Source of the DNA: JBBQSU01 sp038234815
Lineage (GTDB): Bacteria > Planctomycetota > Phycisphaerae > Tepidisphaerales > Tepidisphaeraceae
Length of the DNA: 33,625 nt
Reading direction: 5' to 3'
Assembly: GCA_038234815.1 (NCBI GenBank)
Contig: JBBQSU010000019.1
Span: 1 to 33,625 of the forward strand
Below the pieces are notes generated by a model. The model ran no database searches. It worked only from the letters and a program-made list of their open reading frames with translations, and had not been told where the DNA came from. Below are positions 16,284-22,443 of the stretch, piece after piece. The translations under genes were made by a program, and so were the position numbers. Position 1 is the stretch's first letter. Each line of letters opens with the position of its first letter.

Positions 16284-16317
16284 GTGGTGCGCAAATGGGC
16301 GCCCATTCGCGCACCAC
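16284..16317. promoter_or_regulatory. Operator-like palindrome 2, 34 bases
   Basis: The two 17-base arms, GTGGTGCGCAAATGGGC and the inverse of GTGGTGCGCGAATGGGC, differ at only one position and meet without a spacer. The site starts exactly 120 bases after palindrome 1 and ends two bases before the -24 element of the sigma-54 promoter. An A/T-rich tract (about 16245-16270) lies between the two palindromes. The pair strongly suggests a dimeric DNA-binding protein, encoded outside the recognisable genes here. Confidence 0.65.
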
Positions 16318-16319
16318 TT

Positions 16320-16335
16320 TGGCATGACTTTTGCA
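16320..16335 (+). promoter_or_regulatory. Sigma-54 (RpoN) promoter
   Basis: TGGCATG, four bases, TTGCA matches the -24/-12 consensus TGGCACG-N4-TTGCW at all but one position, with the invariant GG and GC exactly 12 apart. It points rightward, toward trpB, with the predicted start of transcription near 16347. The next convincing gene, trpB, begins 280 bases further, so the immediate product may be a leader or an uncharacterised RNA. Confidence 0.6.
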
Positions 16336-16626
16336 TGGAATTAGAAAGGGGATGCTGCGGCGGGTTCAACGGGACAGCGATGGTCTGGCTAATGCTTTTT
16401 CGATCAAGAATCGACGGCGAGCCGGTGGCGCTCTCAAAGACACCTACCCCGCCCGGCCACTTGGCGAGGGTGTCCGATTTGTGACTGGTTTAGCTGTTAC
16501 GTCGCACGGGCGATCAACCACACCTCAAACATGTGACAACCCATTGATCCAATTGCCCCGGGCGCTCAAAATCCTACGATCTTGGGTCAACGGAAAAAGG
16601 GGGCTAACGGCAAGCCGGAGACTTTG
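16336..16626. other. Leader region between the sigma-54 promoter and trpB, no clear gene
   Basis: An open frame could begin at an ATG at 16350 behind AGAAAGGGG, but its translation is rich in Arg, Ser and Thr, shows no domain, and runs into the trpB start. I see no riboswitch, T-box or tryptophan-rich leader peptide. I therefore treat this as untranslated leader or spacer. Confidence 0.4.
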
Positions 16627-17928
16627 ATGACGCGAACCAGTTTTAGTCTTTCTGAAGAACAGATTCCCACGCACTGGTATAACCTGGCTGCGGATTTGCC
16701 TGAGGTTCTTCCGCCACCTTTGCATCCCGGCACGAAGCAGCCAGCCAGTGCTTCGGACATGGCTGGAATTTTCTGCGACCCGATCATAGAGCAGGAGATG
16801 ACGACCCAGCGGACGATTGAAGTGCCGGCAGAAGTGCGCGAGAAATATGCCCTCTGGCGGCCCACCCCGCTCATCCGGGCGATTCACCTCGAGCGCGCCC
16901 TGCAAACCCCGGCACACATTTATTACAAGTATGAAGGTGCAAGCCCGGTGGGCAGCCACAAGCCCAACACCGCGATCGCGCAGGCTTATTACAACAAGAA
17001 GGCCGGGGTGAAGCGACTGGCCACCGAAACCGGCGCAGGACAGTGGGGATCGTCGCTGGCGATGGCCTGCCGGATGTTCGGACTGGAATGCGTCGTCTAC
17101 ATGGTGAAAGTGAGCTTTCATCAAAAGCCCTATCGCAAGATGCTGATGCAGACCTGGGGCGCCGAAGTGCACGGCAGCCCGTCGGCGCACACCAAGTATG
17201 GCAAATCGGTCCTGCAAAAAGACCCCGATTGTCCGGGCAGCCTGGGCATCGCGATCAGCGAGGCCATCGAAGATACGATGACGCATCCGCATACGAAATA
17301 TGCATTGGGCAGCGTACTCAATCACGTCTGCCTGCATCAAACCGTGATCGGCCAGGAGACGATTCTTCAGATGGAACAGGCCGGTGAAGAACCCGACGTA
17401 GTGATTGGCTGCGCCGGTGGAGGGAGCAACTTCGCGGGGATCGCCTTTCCGTTCGTGCCGGGCATATTGAAGGGCAAGAAGACGCGCCTGCTGGCGGTCG
17501 AACCCGACGCCTGCCCGTCACTGACCCGCGGGGAGCTGCGCTACGATTTCGGCGACACCGCCGGCATGACCCCGCTGATGATGATGTACACCATGGGACA
17601 CGATTTCGTTCCGCCCAGCATCCACGCCGGGGGGTTGCGCTATCACGGCATGGCCCCGCTGGTCAGCCACCTCCGCAAGCTGGGAATGGTCGAGGCCGTC
17701 AGCTATCACCAAAAGCAGGTGTTCGAGGCCGCAACGCTGTTCGCGCAAACCCAGGCGATCGTGCCGGCCCCGGAATCCGCGCACGCGATCAAAGGCGCGA
17801 TCGACGAAGCCATCAAAGCCCGGGAAGAAAACAAGAAGCGCGTCATCGTCTTCAACCTCTCGGGCCATGGCCTGATGGATATGACGTCGTATGATGCGTA
17901 TCAGCAGGGAAAATTGAGCGGGGATTGA
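16627..17928 (+). CDS. trpB: Tryptophan synthase beta chain, TrpB2 type
   Basis: A pyridoxal-phosphate enzyme that joins indole and serine to make tryptophan. The N-terminal extension (HWYNLAADLPEVLPPPLHPG), the WRPTPLIRAIHLERAL segment, the lysine that binds the cofactor in GSHKPNTA (Lys112), GAGQWGSSLAMACR and the glycine loop GCAGGGSNFAG identify the TrpB2 subgroup. This subgroup is longer than classical TrpB and lacks some contacts to TrpA. At 433 residues it is normal. GGAG lies 7 bases before the chosen ATG. There is no trpA or other trp gene nearby, which fits TrpB2, often encoded alone and proposed to salvage free indole or use phosphoserine. Confidence 0.9.
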   Translation: MTRTSFSLSEEQIPTHWYNLAADLPEVLPPPLHPGTKQPASASDMAGIFCDPIIEQEMTTQRTIEVPAEVREKYALWRPTPLIRAIHLERALQTPAHIYYKYEGASPVGSHKPNTAIAQAYYNKKAGVKRLATETGAGQWGSSLAMACRMFGLECVVYMVKVSFHQKPYRKMLMQTWGAEVHGSPSAHTKYGKSVLQKDPDCPGSLGIAISEAIEDTMTHPHTKYALGSVLNHVCLHQTVIGQETILQMEQAGEEPDVVIGCAGGGSNFAGIAFPFVPGILKGKKTRLLAVEPDACPSLTRGELRYDFGDTAGMTPLMMMYTMGHDFVPPSIHAGGLRYHGMAPLVSHLRKLGMVEAVSYHQKQVFEAATLFAQTQAIVPAPESAHAIKGAIDEAIKAREENKKRVIVFNLSGHGLMDMTSYDAYQQGKLSGD

Positions 17929-17973
17929 ACTGAGGGCAAGGGCTACACGAGCCAGGCTGGAATGACGTTACCT

Positions 17974-18004
17974 TTGAGCCAAAGCTCTCCCTTGCCTGTA
18001 TAAT
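17974..18004 (+). promoter_or_regulatory. Promoter with perfect -10 box, probable leaderless start
   Basis: A perfect TATAAT ends 7 bases before the ATG of the next gene, with a weak TTGAGC -35 element 19 bases upstream. Transcription would begin at or within a base or two of the start codon, implying a leaderless message; no Shine-Dalgarno sequence is present, as expected for that. Confidence 0.5.
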
Positions 18005-18011
18005 CCCAACC

Positions 18012-18323
18012 ATGAAATCCCTCCTGATTGTCATCTTAACGCTGGCGTTGTTGGCGGCGGCGTTTTTTACCCGGCCTTCTGAAGCGAGCTTTGCCCCCTA
18101 TTTTAACCAACTGCATCCGGTCGAAGAGAAGACCAATTTCTTCGACAAGTTGAAAACACAACTGGAGAAATCGGCGACCAAGGATGTTCTGACCTATAAG
18201 GACAAATATCTGTGGGTGGAGATGGCTAAGGACGGGCAAACGCAGTATGTCGGCGCGTTCAGCCATTGGTTTGACAAGACCCAGCCGACGCACAATCCGC
18301 TTCCCGGTGCCCCGGCAAAATGA
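18012..18323 (+). CDS. Small exported protein of unknown function
   Basis: 103 residues with a clear export signal: MKS followed by a hydrophobic core (LLIVILTLALLAAAFF) and a likely signal-peptidase site near PSEAS. The mature part is polar, with Lys/Glu helices (FFDKLKTQLEKSATKD) and aromatic strands (LWVEMAKDGQTQYVGAFSHW). The latter half, KYLWVEMAKDG..YVGAFSHWF, has the feel of a small domain of unknown function found next to exported proteins, but no family is assigned. It is monocistronic, probably expressed from the leaderless promoter directly before it. Confidence 0.6.
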   Translation: MKSLLIVILTLALLAAAFFTRPSEASFAPYFNQLHPVEEKTNFFDKLKTQLEKSATKDVLTYKDKYLWVEMAKDGQTQYVGAFSHWFDKTQPTHNPLPGAPAK

Positions 18324-18548
18324 CACCCCGCAGCCCAAGCGACGCTAGGAGCTGGAAAGGCGTGTCAGTCCGGGCATCTGGGAAATTAGTACATTTATCC
18401 GTACCATCCCTCTTATATATCCTATTTTAACTTTTTTTCCGTACTTTACACGAACAAATGCCGTAATAATCGCATACGCGAGATGCTTTGAGCGTAATTG
18501 GCTGAAAAAATAGCAAAAGAGAGTAAACATTTTTTGCCCTGTGTCGTC

Positions 18549-18740
18549 TATACTGGTGAATTGATGTCCGCCAAAGCCTCGGCACCTGCCGGGGCACGGG
18601 GAACCCTTCGCAGGGTGTGTGCCTTGCGACGTCGAATTTCGGGCCGTAAGTCCGGTTTTCGGCAGGGGCGAATCGGTATCACACCGAGGGAGACTTTCAA
18701 CTCCCAGCCCGTCAGCTAACCCCGTCGGCATGTGAAAGGT
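18549..18740 (+). promoter_or_regulatory. c-di-AMP riboswitch of the ydaO/yuaA class, with its own -10 box
   Basis: The 3' half carries the most conserved part of the ydaO/yuaA RNA almost to the letter: GGGCGAATC, then an AGGGAG...CTCCC hairpin, then AGCCCGTCAGCTAACCCCG followed by TCGGC and TGTGAAAGG. The consensus reads GGGGTGAATC, ACCCGACAGCTAACCTCG, TAGGC and GAGAGG. The 5' half has GGGGAACCC and a GCC/GGC-closed stem from about 18567. A TATACT -10 box sits just upstream. This class binds cyclic di-AMP and usually turns off cell-wall hydrolase or potassium/osmolyte transporter genes directly downstream. Here no gene follows on the same strand: ribBA is convergent. The aptamer call is by eye against remembered consensus; a covariance-model search would settle it. 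Confidence 0.8.
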
Positions 18741-18752
18741 TCGGCGCTACTA

Positions 18753-18766
18753 CTCCCGTCCGGGAG
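18753..18766 (+). terminator. Short hairpin directly behind the riboswitch
   Basis: CTCCC and GGGAG enclose a GTCC loop and are followed by TTTGGG. It is in the right place to be the expression-platform terminator of the riboswitch, though the stem is only five pairs and the T run is short. Confidence 0.35.
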
Positions 18767-18824
18767 TTTGGGACAAAGTTTAAGCCCCTAGTAAGGTTCC
18801 AACTTGCGTCGGCCACTACTTCGC

Positions 18825-18910
18825 GGCCGAAGGTCGAAGGCGATTCTAGCAGCGGCGAAACTGCAAGATTTACGCCTTCGACCCTCGGCCCGGGAGGCTC
18901 TTCTCCTCCC
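18825..18910. terminator. Long inverted repeat plus second hairpin at the ribBA 3' end
   Basis: GGCCGAAGGTCGAAGGCG and its inverse match at 17 of 18 positions around a 30-base loop, and GGGAGG/CCTCCC with a 7-base loop follow immediately. Together they form two tandem stems between the riboswitch and the ribBA stop codon. They could end transcription from both sides, or be part of a structured RNA made from the riboswitch promoter. No T run is present. Confidence 0.5.
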
Positions 18911-18939
18911 GATCCAACCCCCTACTGCCTCCAGTCCAC

Positions 18940-20169
18940 CTAAAGCTTGTGCCCCATCCGGGCCTTCTTCGTCGATAGATAAAACTCGTTGTGCTTGTTG
19001 GCAGTGATTTTCACCGGTACTTCTTCCACCACGTTTAGCCCGTAACCTTCGATCCCGTAAATTTTCTTGGGGTTGTTGGTCATGATCCGCACCTTGGTCA
19101 GGCCAAGATCGCGCAGGATCTGGCTGCCGATGCCGTAATCCCGCTTGTCCACCGGAAGGCCCAGCCGGCGATTGGCGTCAACCGTATCCCAGCCCTGCTC
19201 CTGCAACTTATACGCATGAAGCTTGTTCATCAGGCCGATCCCCCGGCCCTCCTGCCGGAGATACAGCAGCACGCCTTTGCCCTCTTGTTCGATCATCTGC
19301 ATTGCCGCCGACAATTGCGGGCCGCAATCGCAGCGCTGCGAGCCGAACACGTCGCCGGTCAGGCATTCGCTATGCACGCGCACCAGCACCGGATCGGGCT
19401 GGGGGGCGCATTTTCCGTCCGGCCCAAGCTGGCCGATGTCCCCCTTGCACACCGCCAGGTGCGGCTGGTGTTCGATCGCGCTCATGTAGGCGTGCAACAC
19501 AAAATCTCCCCAGGGCGTGGGTAGATTCACCGTCTCGACGCGCTTGACGAACTGCTCGCGCTTGAGCCGATAGCTGATGAGGTCGGCGATGCTGCACATC
19601 TTCAGGCCGTGATCGATGCAGAACTGCTCGAGTTCGGGCCGGCGGGCCATTTCCCCGTCGTCACGCATGATTTCACAAATGACGGCCGCGGGCTGGAGCC
19701 CGGCCAGCCGGCAAAGATCGACCGAGCCTTCGGTCTGGCCAGCGCGGACCAGCACCCCGCCGTCACGCGCGCGCAGCGGATTAATATGCCCTGGCCGGCG
19801 CAGGTCCGTGGGCAGCGCGCCGGGCGCAATGGCCACGCCGATGGTGGTCGCCCGATCGCGGGCGCTTACGCCCGTGGTCACCCCGAACTTCGGGTCGGCA
19901 TCGATGGTCACGGTGAAGGCCGTCCCCAATTGCGCCGTGTTCAGATCGCTTTGCGGATGAAGCATCAGCCGGTCGCAATGCTCGCCGGTTACCGCAAGGC
20001 AGACTACCCCGCGAGCCTGCTTGACGATGAAATTCACGTCCGCGGCCGTGGTCTTTTCGGCCGCGATCACCAGATCACCTTCATTTTCACGATCCTCGTC
20101 GTCCACCAGCACGACCATCTTGCCGGCCTTGAGGTCGTCGAGAATCTCCGGGATTGAAGCAAACGCCAT
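18940..20169 (-). CDS. ribBA: Bifunctional DHBP synthase / GTP cyclohydrolase II
   Basis: Supplies both precursors of riboflavin. The N-terminal domain (residues 1-205) is 3,4-dihydroxy-2-butanone 4-phosphate synthase, with VDDEDRENEGDLVIAAE, the FGVTTGVSARDRATT loop and RRPGHINPLRAR. The C-terminal domain is GTP cyclohydrolase II with its zinc cysteines in HSECLTGDVFGSQRCDCG and the LRQEGRGIGL motif, ending with RIMTNNPKKIYGIEGYGL. Both active sites look intact and the length of 409 residues is normal. The open frame runs 126 codons further upstream, across the divergent VOC gene, but those codons are only its antisense; AAGGA lies 9 bases before the chosen ATG. No FMN riboswitch is present in the short leader. 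Confidence 0.95.
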   Translation of the reverse strand: MAFASIPEILDDLKAGKMVVLVDDEDRENEGDLVIAAEKTTAADVNFIVKQARGVVCLAVTGEHCDRLMLHPQSDLNTAQLGTAFTVTIDADPKFGVTTGVSARDRATTIGVAIAPGALPTDLRRPGHINPLRARDGGVLVRAGQTEGSVDLCRLAGLQPAAVICEIMRDDGEMARRPELEQFCIDHGLKMCSIADLISYRLKREQFVKRVETVNLPTPWGDFVLHAYMSAIEHQPHLAVCKGDIGQLGPDGKCAPQPDPVLVRVHSECLTGDVFGSQRCDCGPQLSAAMQMIEQEGKGVLLYLRQEGRGIGLMNKLHAYKLQEQGWDTVDANRRLGLPVDKRDYGIGSQILRDLGLTKVRIMTNNPKKIYGIEGYGLNVVEEVPVKITANKHNEFYLSTKKARMGHKL

Positions 20170-20203
20170 CCTGCTATGTCCTTGTAAAGCCTTCGTCCGG
20201 TTG

Positions 20204-20232
20204 ATTCTATCCATAACGGCGCGCCTGCGCAA
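20204..20232 (-). promoter_or_regulatory. Promoter of ribBA
   Basis: On the minus strand TTGCGC and TAGAAT are separated by exactly 17 bases, placing transcription start about 28 bases before the ribBA ATG. The leader would be too short for an RFN (FMN) riboswitch. Confidence 0.5.
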
Positions 20233-20244
20233 GACGGATTGTGC

Positions 20245-20275
20245 TTGCCAGACTTGGACCAATAAAGGATAGAAT
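20245..20275 (+). promoter_or_regulatory. Promoter of the VOC gene, short leader
   Basis: TTGCCA and TAGAAT lie 19 bases apart, and the -10 box ends 11 bases before the ATG. The message would have a leader of about five bases and no ribosome site, a second probable near-leaderless gene in this window. Confidence 0.4.
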
Positions 20276-20286
20276 CCGTTCAGCAA

Positions 20287-20724
20287 ATGGACCTGGAAGA
20301 ATCCAGCATCGATTTCCGCCTGCCCGAGGACAAGCGCCCGCGCATCCCCGAGCCGCTGCCGATCTGGCTGGTCGCGATCGACGACGTGCGCCTGCCGGCG
20401 CCGATCGACATCCGGGGTGAACTGGATGAGTTTTATGTCGCCGTGTTGGGCTGCGCGCCCGATGAATCGGCCGATGGAGACATCGTCTATCGCACGGACA
20501 ATCTGCGCTTGCGATTCATCCCAATCCAAGGCCTGATCGAGCGACAAACCCTTCGCCCGACCGTGCTGGAGGTGCCCTCGCTGGCTCTGGCCGAGCGGGC
20601 CATTTTTGAACGGGAGATCGAATACACCCGCGACCGCGCGACCACGCCCGGCCGGGACTCGCTAATCCTCCTCGACCCTGCCGGCAACTGGATCGAACTC
20701 ATCGAACGAAAGCTGCTGCTTTAA
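20287..20724 (+). CDS. VOC-superfamily (glyoxalase-like) protein
   Basis: 145 residues with a vicinal-oxygen-chelate pattern. A strand (IWLVAIDDVRL) begins the fold, followed by an EFYVAVLGCAPDE helix as in glyoxalase/bleomycin-resistance proteins. The characteristic end is DSLILLDPAGNWIELIE, where the penultimate Glu would be a metal ligand. The metal-binding histidine normally in the first strand is not evident, so activity is uncertain. It is transcribed divergently from ribBA; whether the two are related in function cannot be told. Confidence 0.6.
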   Translation: MDLEESSIDFRLPEDKRPRIPEPLPIWLVAIDDVRLPAPIDIRGELDEFYVAVLGCAPDESADGDIVYRTDNLRLRFIPIQGLIERQTLRPTVLEVPSLALAERAIFEREIEYTRDRATTPGRDSLILLDPAGNWIELIERKLLL

Positions 20725-20936
20725 CCGACGCGGGCCGTCGGCTGGGTAGATCCCGGCTGGGCTGGCGGGCGCCGCCGCGAATCGCGCCTAATGCGTGTAG
20801 AAAACACATCTCCCCCGCAACGACACGACCCCACCACCTGCGGGCAGAACACCTTATTCTTACTTCGCTCTATCGGTGTATACTGGTGCCGCGGCGGCAA
20901 CGTAGGGGCGTGATTCAAATCAAAACGGGAGAAGCG

Positions 20937-21263
20937 ATGAACTACGATCAGGCGAACGAAATCTTCAAAACCACATCATCCACCCGCTGTCAGGCGCAGT
21001 GGCGAGACATGATCGACAAGGCGTTGGTCTATGCCCGCGTTCGGGTGGACTGGCTGCGGGCGAACACTGAAAGCCAGGCGGCGATGGGCGCCCGGCGCAC
21101 GGCCCTTCACAACGCCTTCATCACGTCCTGCAACACCCTGGCCCTGGCCATGACCGCCACCGGCGAGGACGCAAGCTGGCGAAAGCAGCTCGGAAAGGAC
21201 CGAAAAATCATCGGCGATTTCGCGTGCTTCGTGCATTGCATCCTGGGCCAAATGGCGCGGTGA
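20937..21263 (+). CDS. 108-residue helical protein of unknown function
   Basis: Not recognised. The start MNYDQANEIFKTTSST is chosen for GGGAG upstream. A TATACT -10 box lies about 55 bases before it (20879-20884). The product is largely alpha-helical, rich in Ala and Arg, with three cysteines, two of them in its last third (FACFVHCILG), and no membrane segment or signal. The stretch RTALHNAFITSCNTLALAM looks like a packed amphipathic helix. It converges with the toxin-like gene, leaving only four bases between the stops. Confidence 0.55.
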   Translation: MNYDQANEIFKTTSSTRCQAQWRDMIDKALVYARVRVDWLRANTESQAAMGARRTALHNAFITSCNTLALAMTATGEDASWRKQLGKDRKIIGDFACFVHCILGQMAR

Positions 21264-21267
21264 TTGC

Positions 21268-21624
21268 TCAAGTGCGGATAATGCGCAGTCGGCTGTCGCC
21301 GACCACGACAAAGCATCCCGCCCACGTTTCGATGTCATAAGTCTGCAGGATTAACTTGATGCGCTCAACCAGCCTTCGCCGGTTCGGATCGCGCAGGCGC
21401 ACCAGGACAATTCCCGGATGCGTTCCCGGCTTGAATCGCCGGCGGTCTGAGAAATCCAAATCCTGAGTTAACAACAATCTATTTTCTTGCAAAGCTGCCC
21501 GAAAAATCACCCCATCATCCCGCCCGGTTAATTGCTCGCTGGACACTGTGTGGACATCGTGATGCAACGCTGCAAAGTGCTCAACTAACTCCGCGGGGAG
21601 GTTTTCATCTAGCTTGACCTTCAT
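21268..21624 (-). CDS. DUF5615 PIN-like protein (putative toxin)
   Basis: 118 residues starting MKVKLDENLPAELVEHF, the hallmark of the DUF5615/Mut7-C-like PIN family. The first acidic residue lies in LDENLP and a second acidic cluster in LLTQDLDFSDRRRF, matching the metal-binding residues of PIN ribonucleases. Such genes are usually paired with a DUF433 gene, and this one overlaps it by four bases (ATGA). The pair is probably a toxin-antitoxin or RNA-processing module; whether it is toxic is not known. The long frame upstream of this ATG belongs to the antisense of spacer DNA. Confidence 0.8.
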   Translation of the reverse strand: MKVKLDENLPAELVEHFAALHHDVHTVSSEQLTGRDDGVIFRAALQENRLLLTQDLDFSDRRRFKPGTHPGIVLVRLRDPNRRRLVERIKLILQTYDIETWAGCFVVVGDSRLRIIRT

Positions 21625-21863
21625 GCCAGTGCAGGAAGTGCCGGAAGCGGCAAATCTTCCTGTGCAGATGCCGCGGCAAAAGCGATCGTCGACTTGACCT
21701 GATCTTCTGTAATCGTGGGGAAACTTTTGACAATCTGCGCGACCGAATCGCCGTCGGCCAAAGAAGCCAGCACCGTCCGGAGGGTCACGCGTGTGCCCCG
21801 AAAAACCGGCTCTCCGCCGCAAATCTGGCTGTCCCTGACGATGAAGTCGGCTAAGGGTGTCAT
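21621..21863 (-). CDS. DUF433 protein (putative antitoxin)
   Basis: 80 residues with the DUF433 core: strand and turn ICGGEPVFRGTRVTLRTVLA followed by the helix-turn-helix-like SLADGDSVAQIVKSFPTITE and DQVKSTIAFA. DUF433 proteins act as the antitoxin-like partner of DUF5615 genes and often bind their own promoter. The start at MTPLADFIVRDSQ matches the family, with 13 extra upstream codons discarded. No Shine-Dalgarno sequence is visible. Confidence 0.8.
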   Translation of the reverse strand: MTPLADFIVRDSQICGGEPVFRGTRVTLRTVLASLADGDSVAQIVKSFPTITEDQVKSTIAFAAASAQEDLPLPALPALA

Positions 21864-22061
21864 GGTGTTGCAGATGATATGCGCTGTTCCCCGCCAAGCC
21901 AATTAAATCCCAAAGCCGACGCCCCATCACAAGCCGCTTTGCGCCATCCATTACCGGCAAGATTGGTCTACGCCCGCAGGGCAGATGTCAAGCAAAATCC
22001 CAGTCGATATCGGTGTTTCGCATCGAGGTCATGAGAGAATCGAAACGGATGCCGAATTACG

Positions 22062-22089
22062 TTGTGTTGAAGACTTTTTGTGCTAGAAT
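22062..22089 (+). promoter_or_regulatory. Extended -10 promoter upstream of the repeat protein
   Basis: TGCTAGAAT is an extended -10 element; TTGTGT lies 16 bases upstream as a weak -35. It would transcribe the 55-residue repeat protein with a leader of about 60 bases and probably the nuclease gene behind it. Confidence 0.45.
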
Positions 22090-22157
22090 ACCGACGCGGA
22101 ATTGAGCACAACGGGACGACGGGGAGCGGCGGGGCAAAGACGACCAGGAGCGATGCA

Positions 22158-22325
22158 ATGAACGCGGCAACGGTCAAAGTCAAAATCGTGGAGTACGGCG
22201 AGGATGTGAAAGTGAAAATCGTCACCTATGGCGAAGACATTCGCATCAAGCCCGTTGATAACGGTGAACAGATGAAAGTGAAAATCGTCACCTATGGGGA
22301 GCAGAAGAAGGCGAAGATGGTTTAG
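22158..22325 (+). CDS. 55-residue protein built of 11-residue repeats
   Basis: AGGAG lies 8 bases before the ATG. After MNAAT the whole protein is four tandem 11-residue units, VKVKIVEYGED, VKVKIVTYGED, IRIKPVDNGEQ and MKVKIVTYGEQ, then a partial unit KKAKMV. Two units are nearly identical at DNA level too (AAAGTGAAAATCGTCACCTA in both), so the array grew recently by duplication. Alternating hydrophobic/lysine residues followed by an acidic turn predict one beta strand per unit. The pattern recalls the small septoil-knot proteins (DUF6150), which repeat a KVYxVDYES-like unit, but this is an analogy rather than a match. It sits 118 bases upstream of the EVE nuclease gene. Confidence 0.65.
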   Translation: MNAATVKVKIVEYGEDVKVKIVTYGEDIRIKPVDNGEQMKVKIVTYGEQKKAKMV

Positions 22326-22443
22326 GGCCTCGGAACCGGCTTCACCACTGTGCTTCGCCCGAATATCGTCGCGCCATTGTGTCGTGGTGGCAAAATCTCG
22401 ATGCGCTGAACTACTAGGCTAGCGAAGAGAAGGAGCAATTCTT

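Noticed and set aside
16331..16627. Possible gene between the sigma-54 promoter and trpB
   Set aside because: The translation has no recognisable domain and a composition like random GC-rich sequence, and it overlaps the trpB start; an ATG at 16350 behind a purine run is the only support.
16627..17928. Cysteine synthase or threonine synthase instead of TrpB
   Set aside because: The GSHKPN lysine motif, the GAGQWGSS segment and the long N-terminus are specific to TrpB2.
18345..18731. Minus-strand open frame of 128 codons over the riboswitch
   Set aside because: Its codons are the complement of the conserved riboswitch core and the AT-rich spacer; no ribosome site or domain.
20170..20286. FMN (RFN) riboswitch upstream of ribBA
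   Set aside because: The gap to the divergent gene is under 120 bases and contains none of the conserved RFN segments; a normal promoter accounts for it.
22158..22325. CRISPR-like or intergenic tandem repeat
   Set aside because: The repeat period (33 bases) stays in frame, has a ribosome site and ends in a stop codon, so it is a protein repeat.
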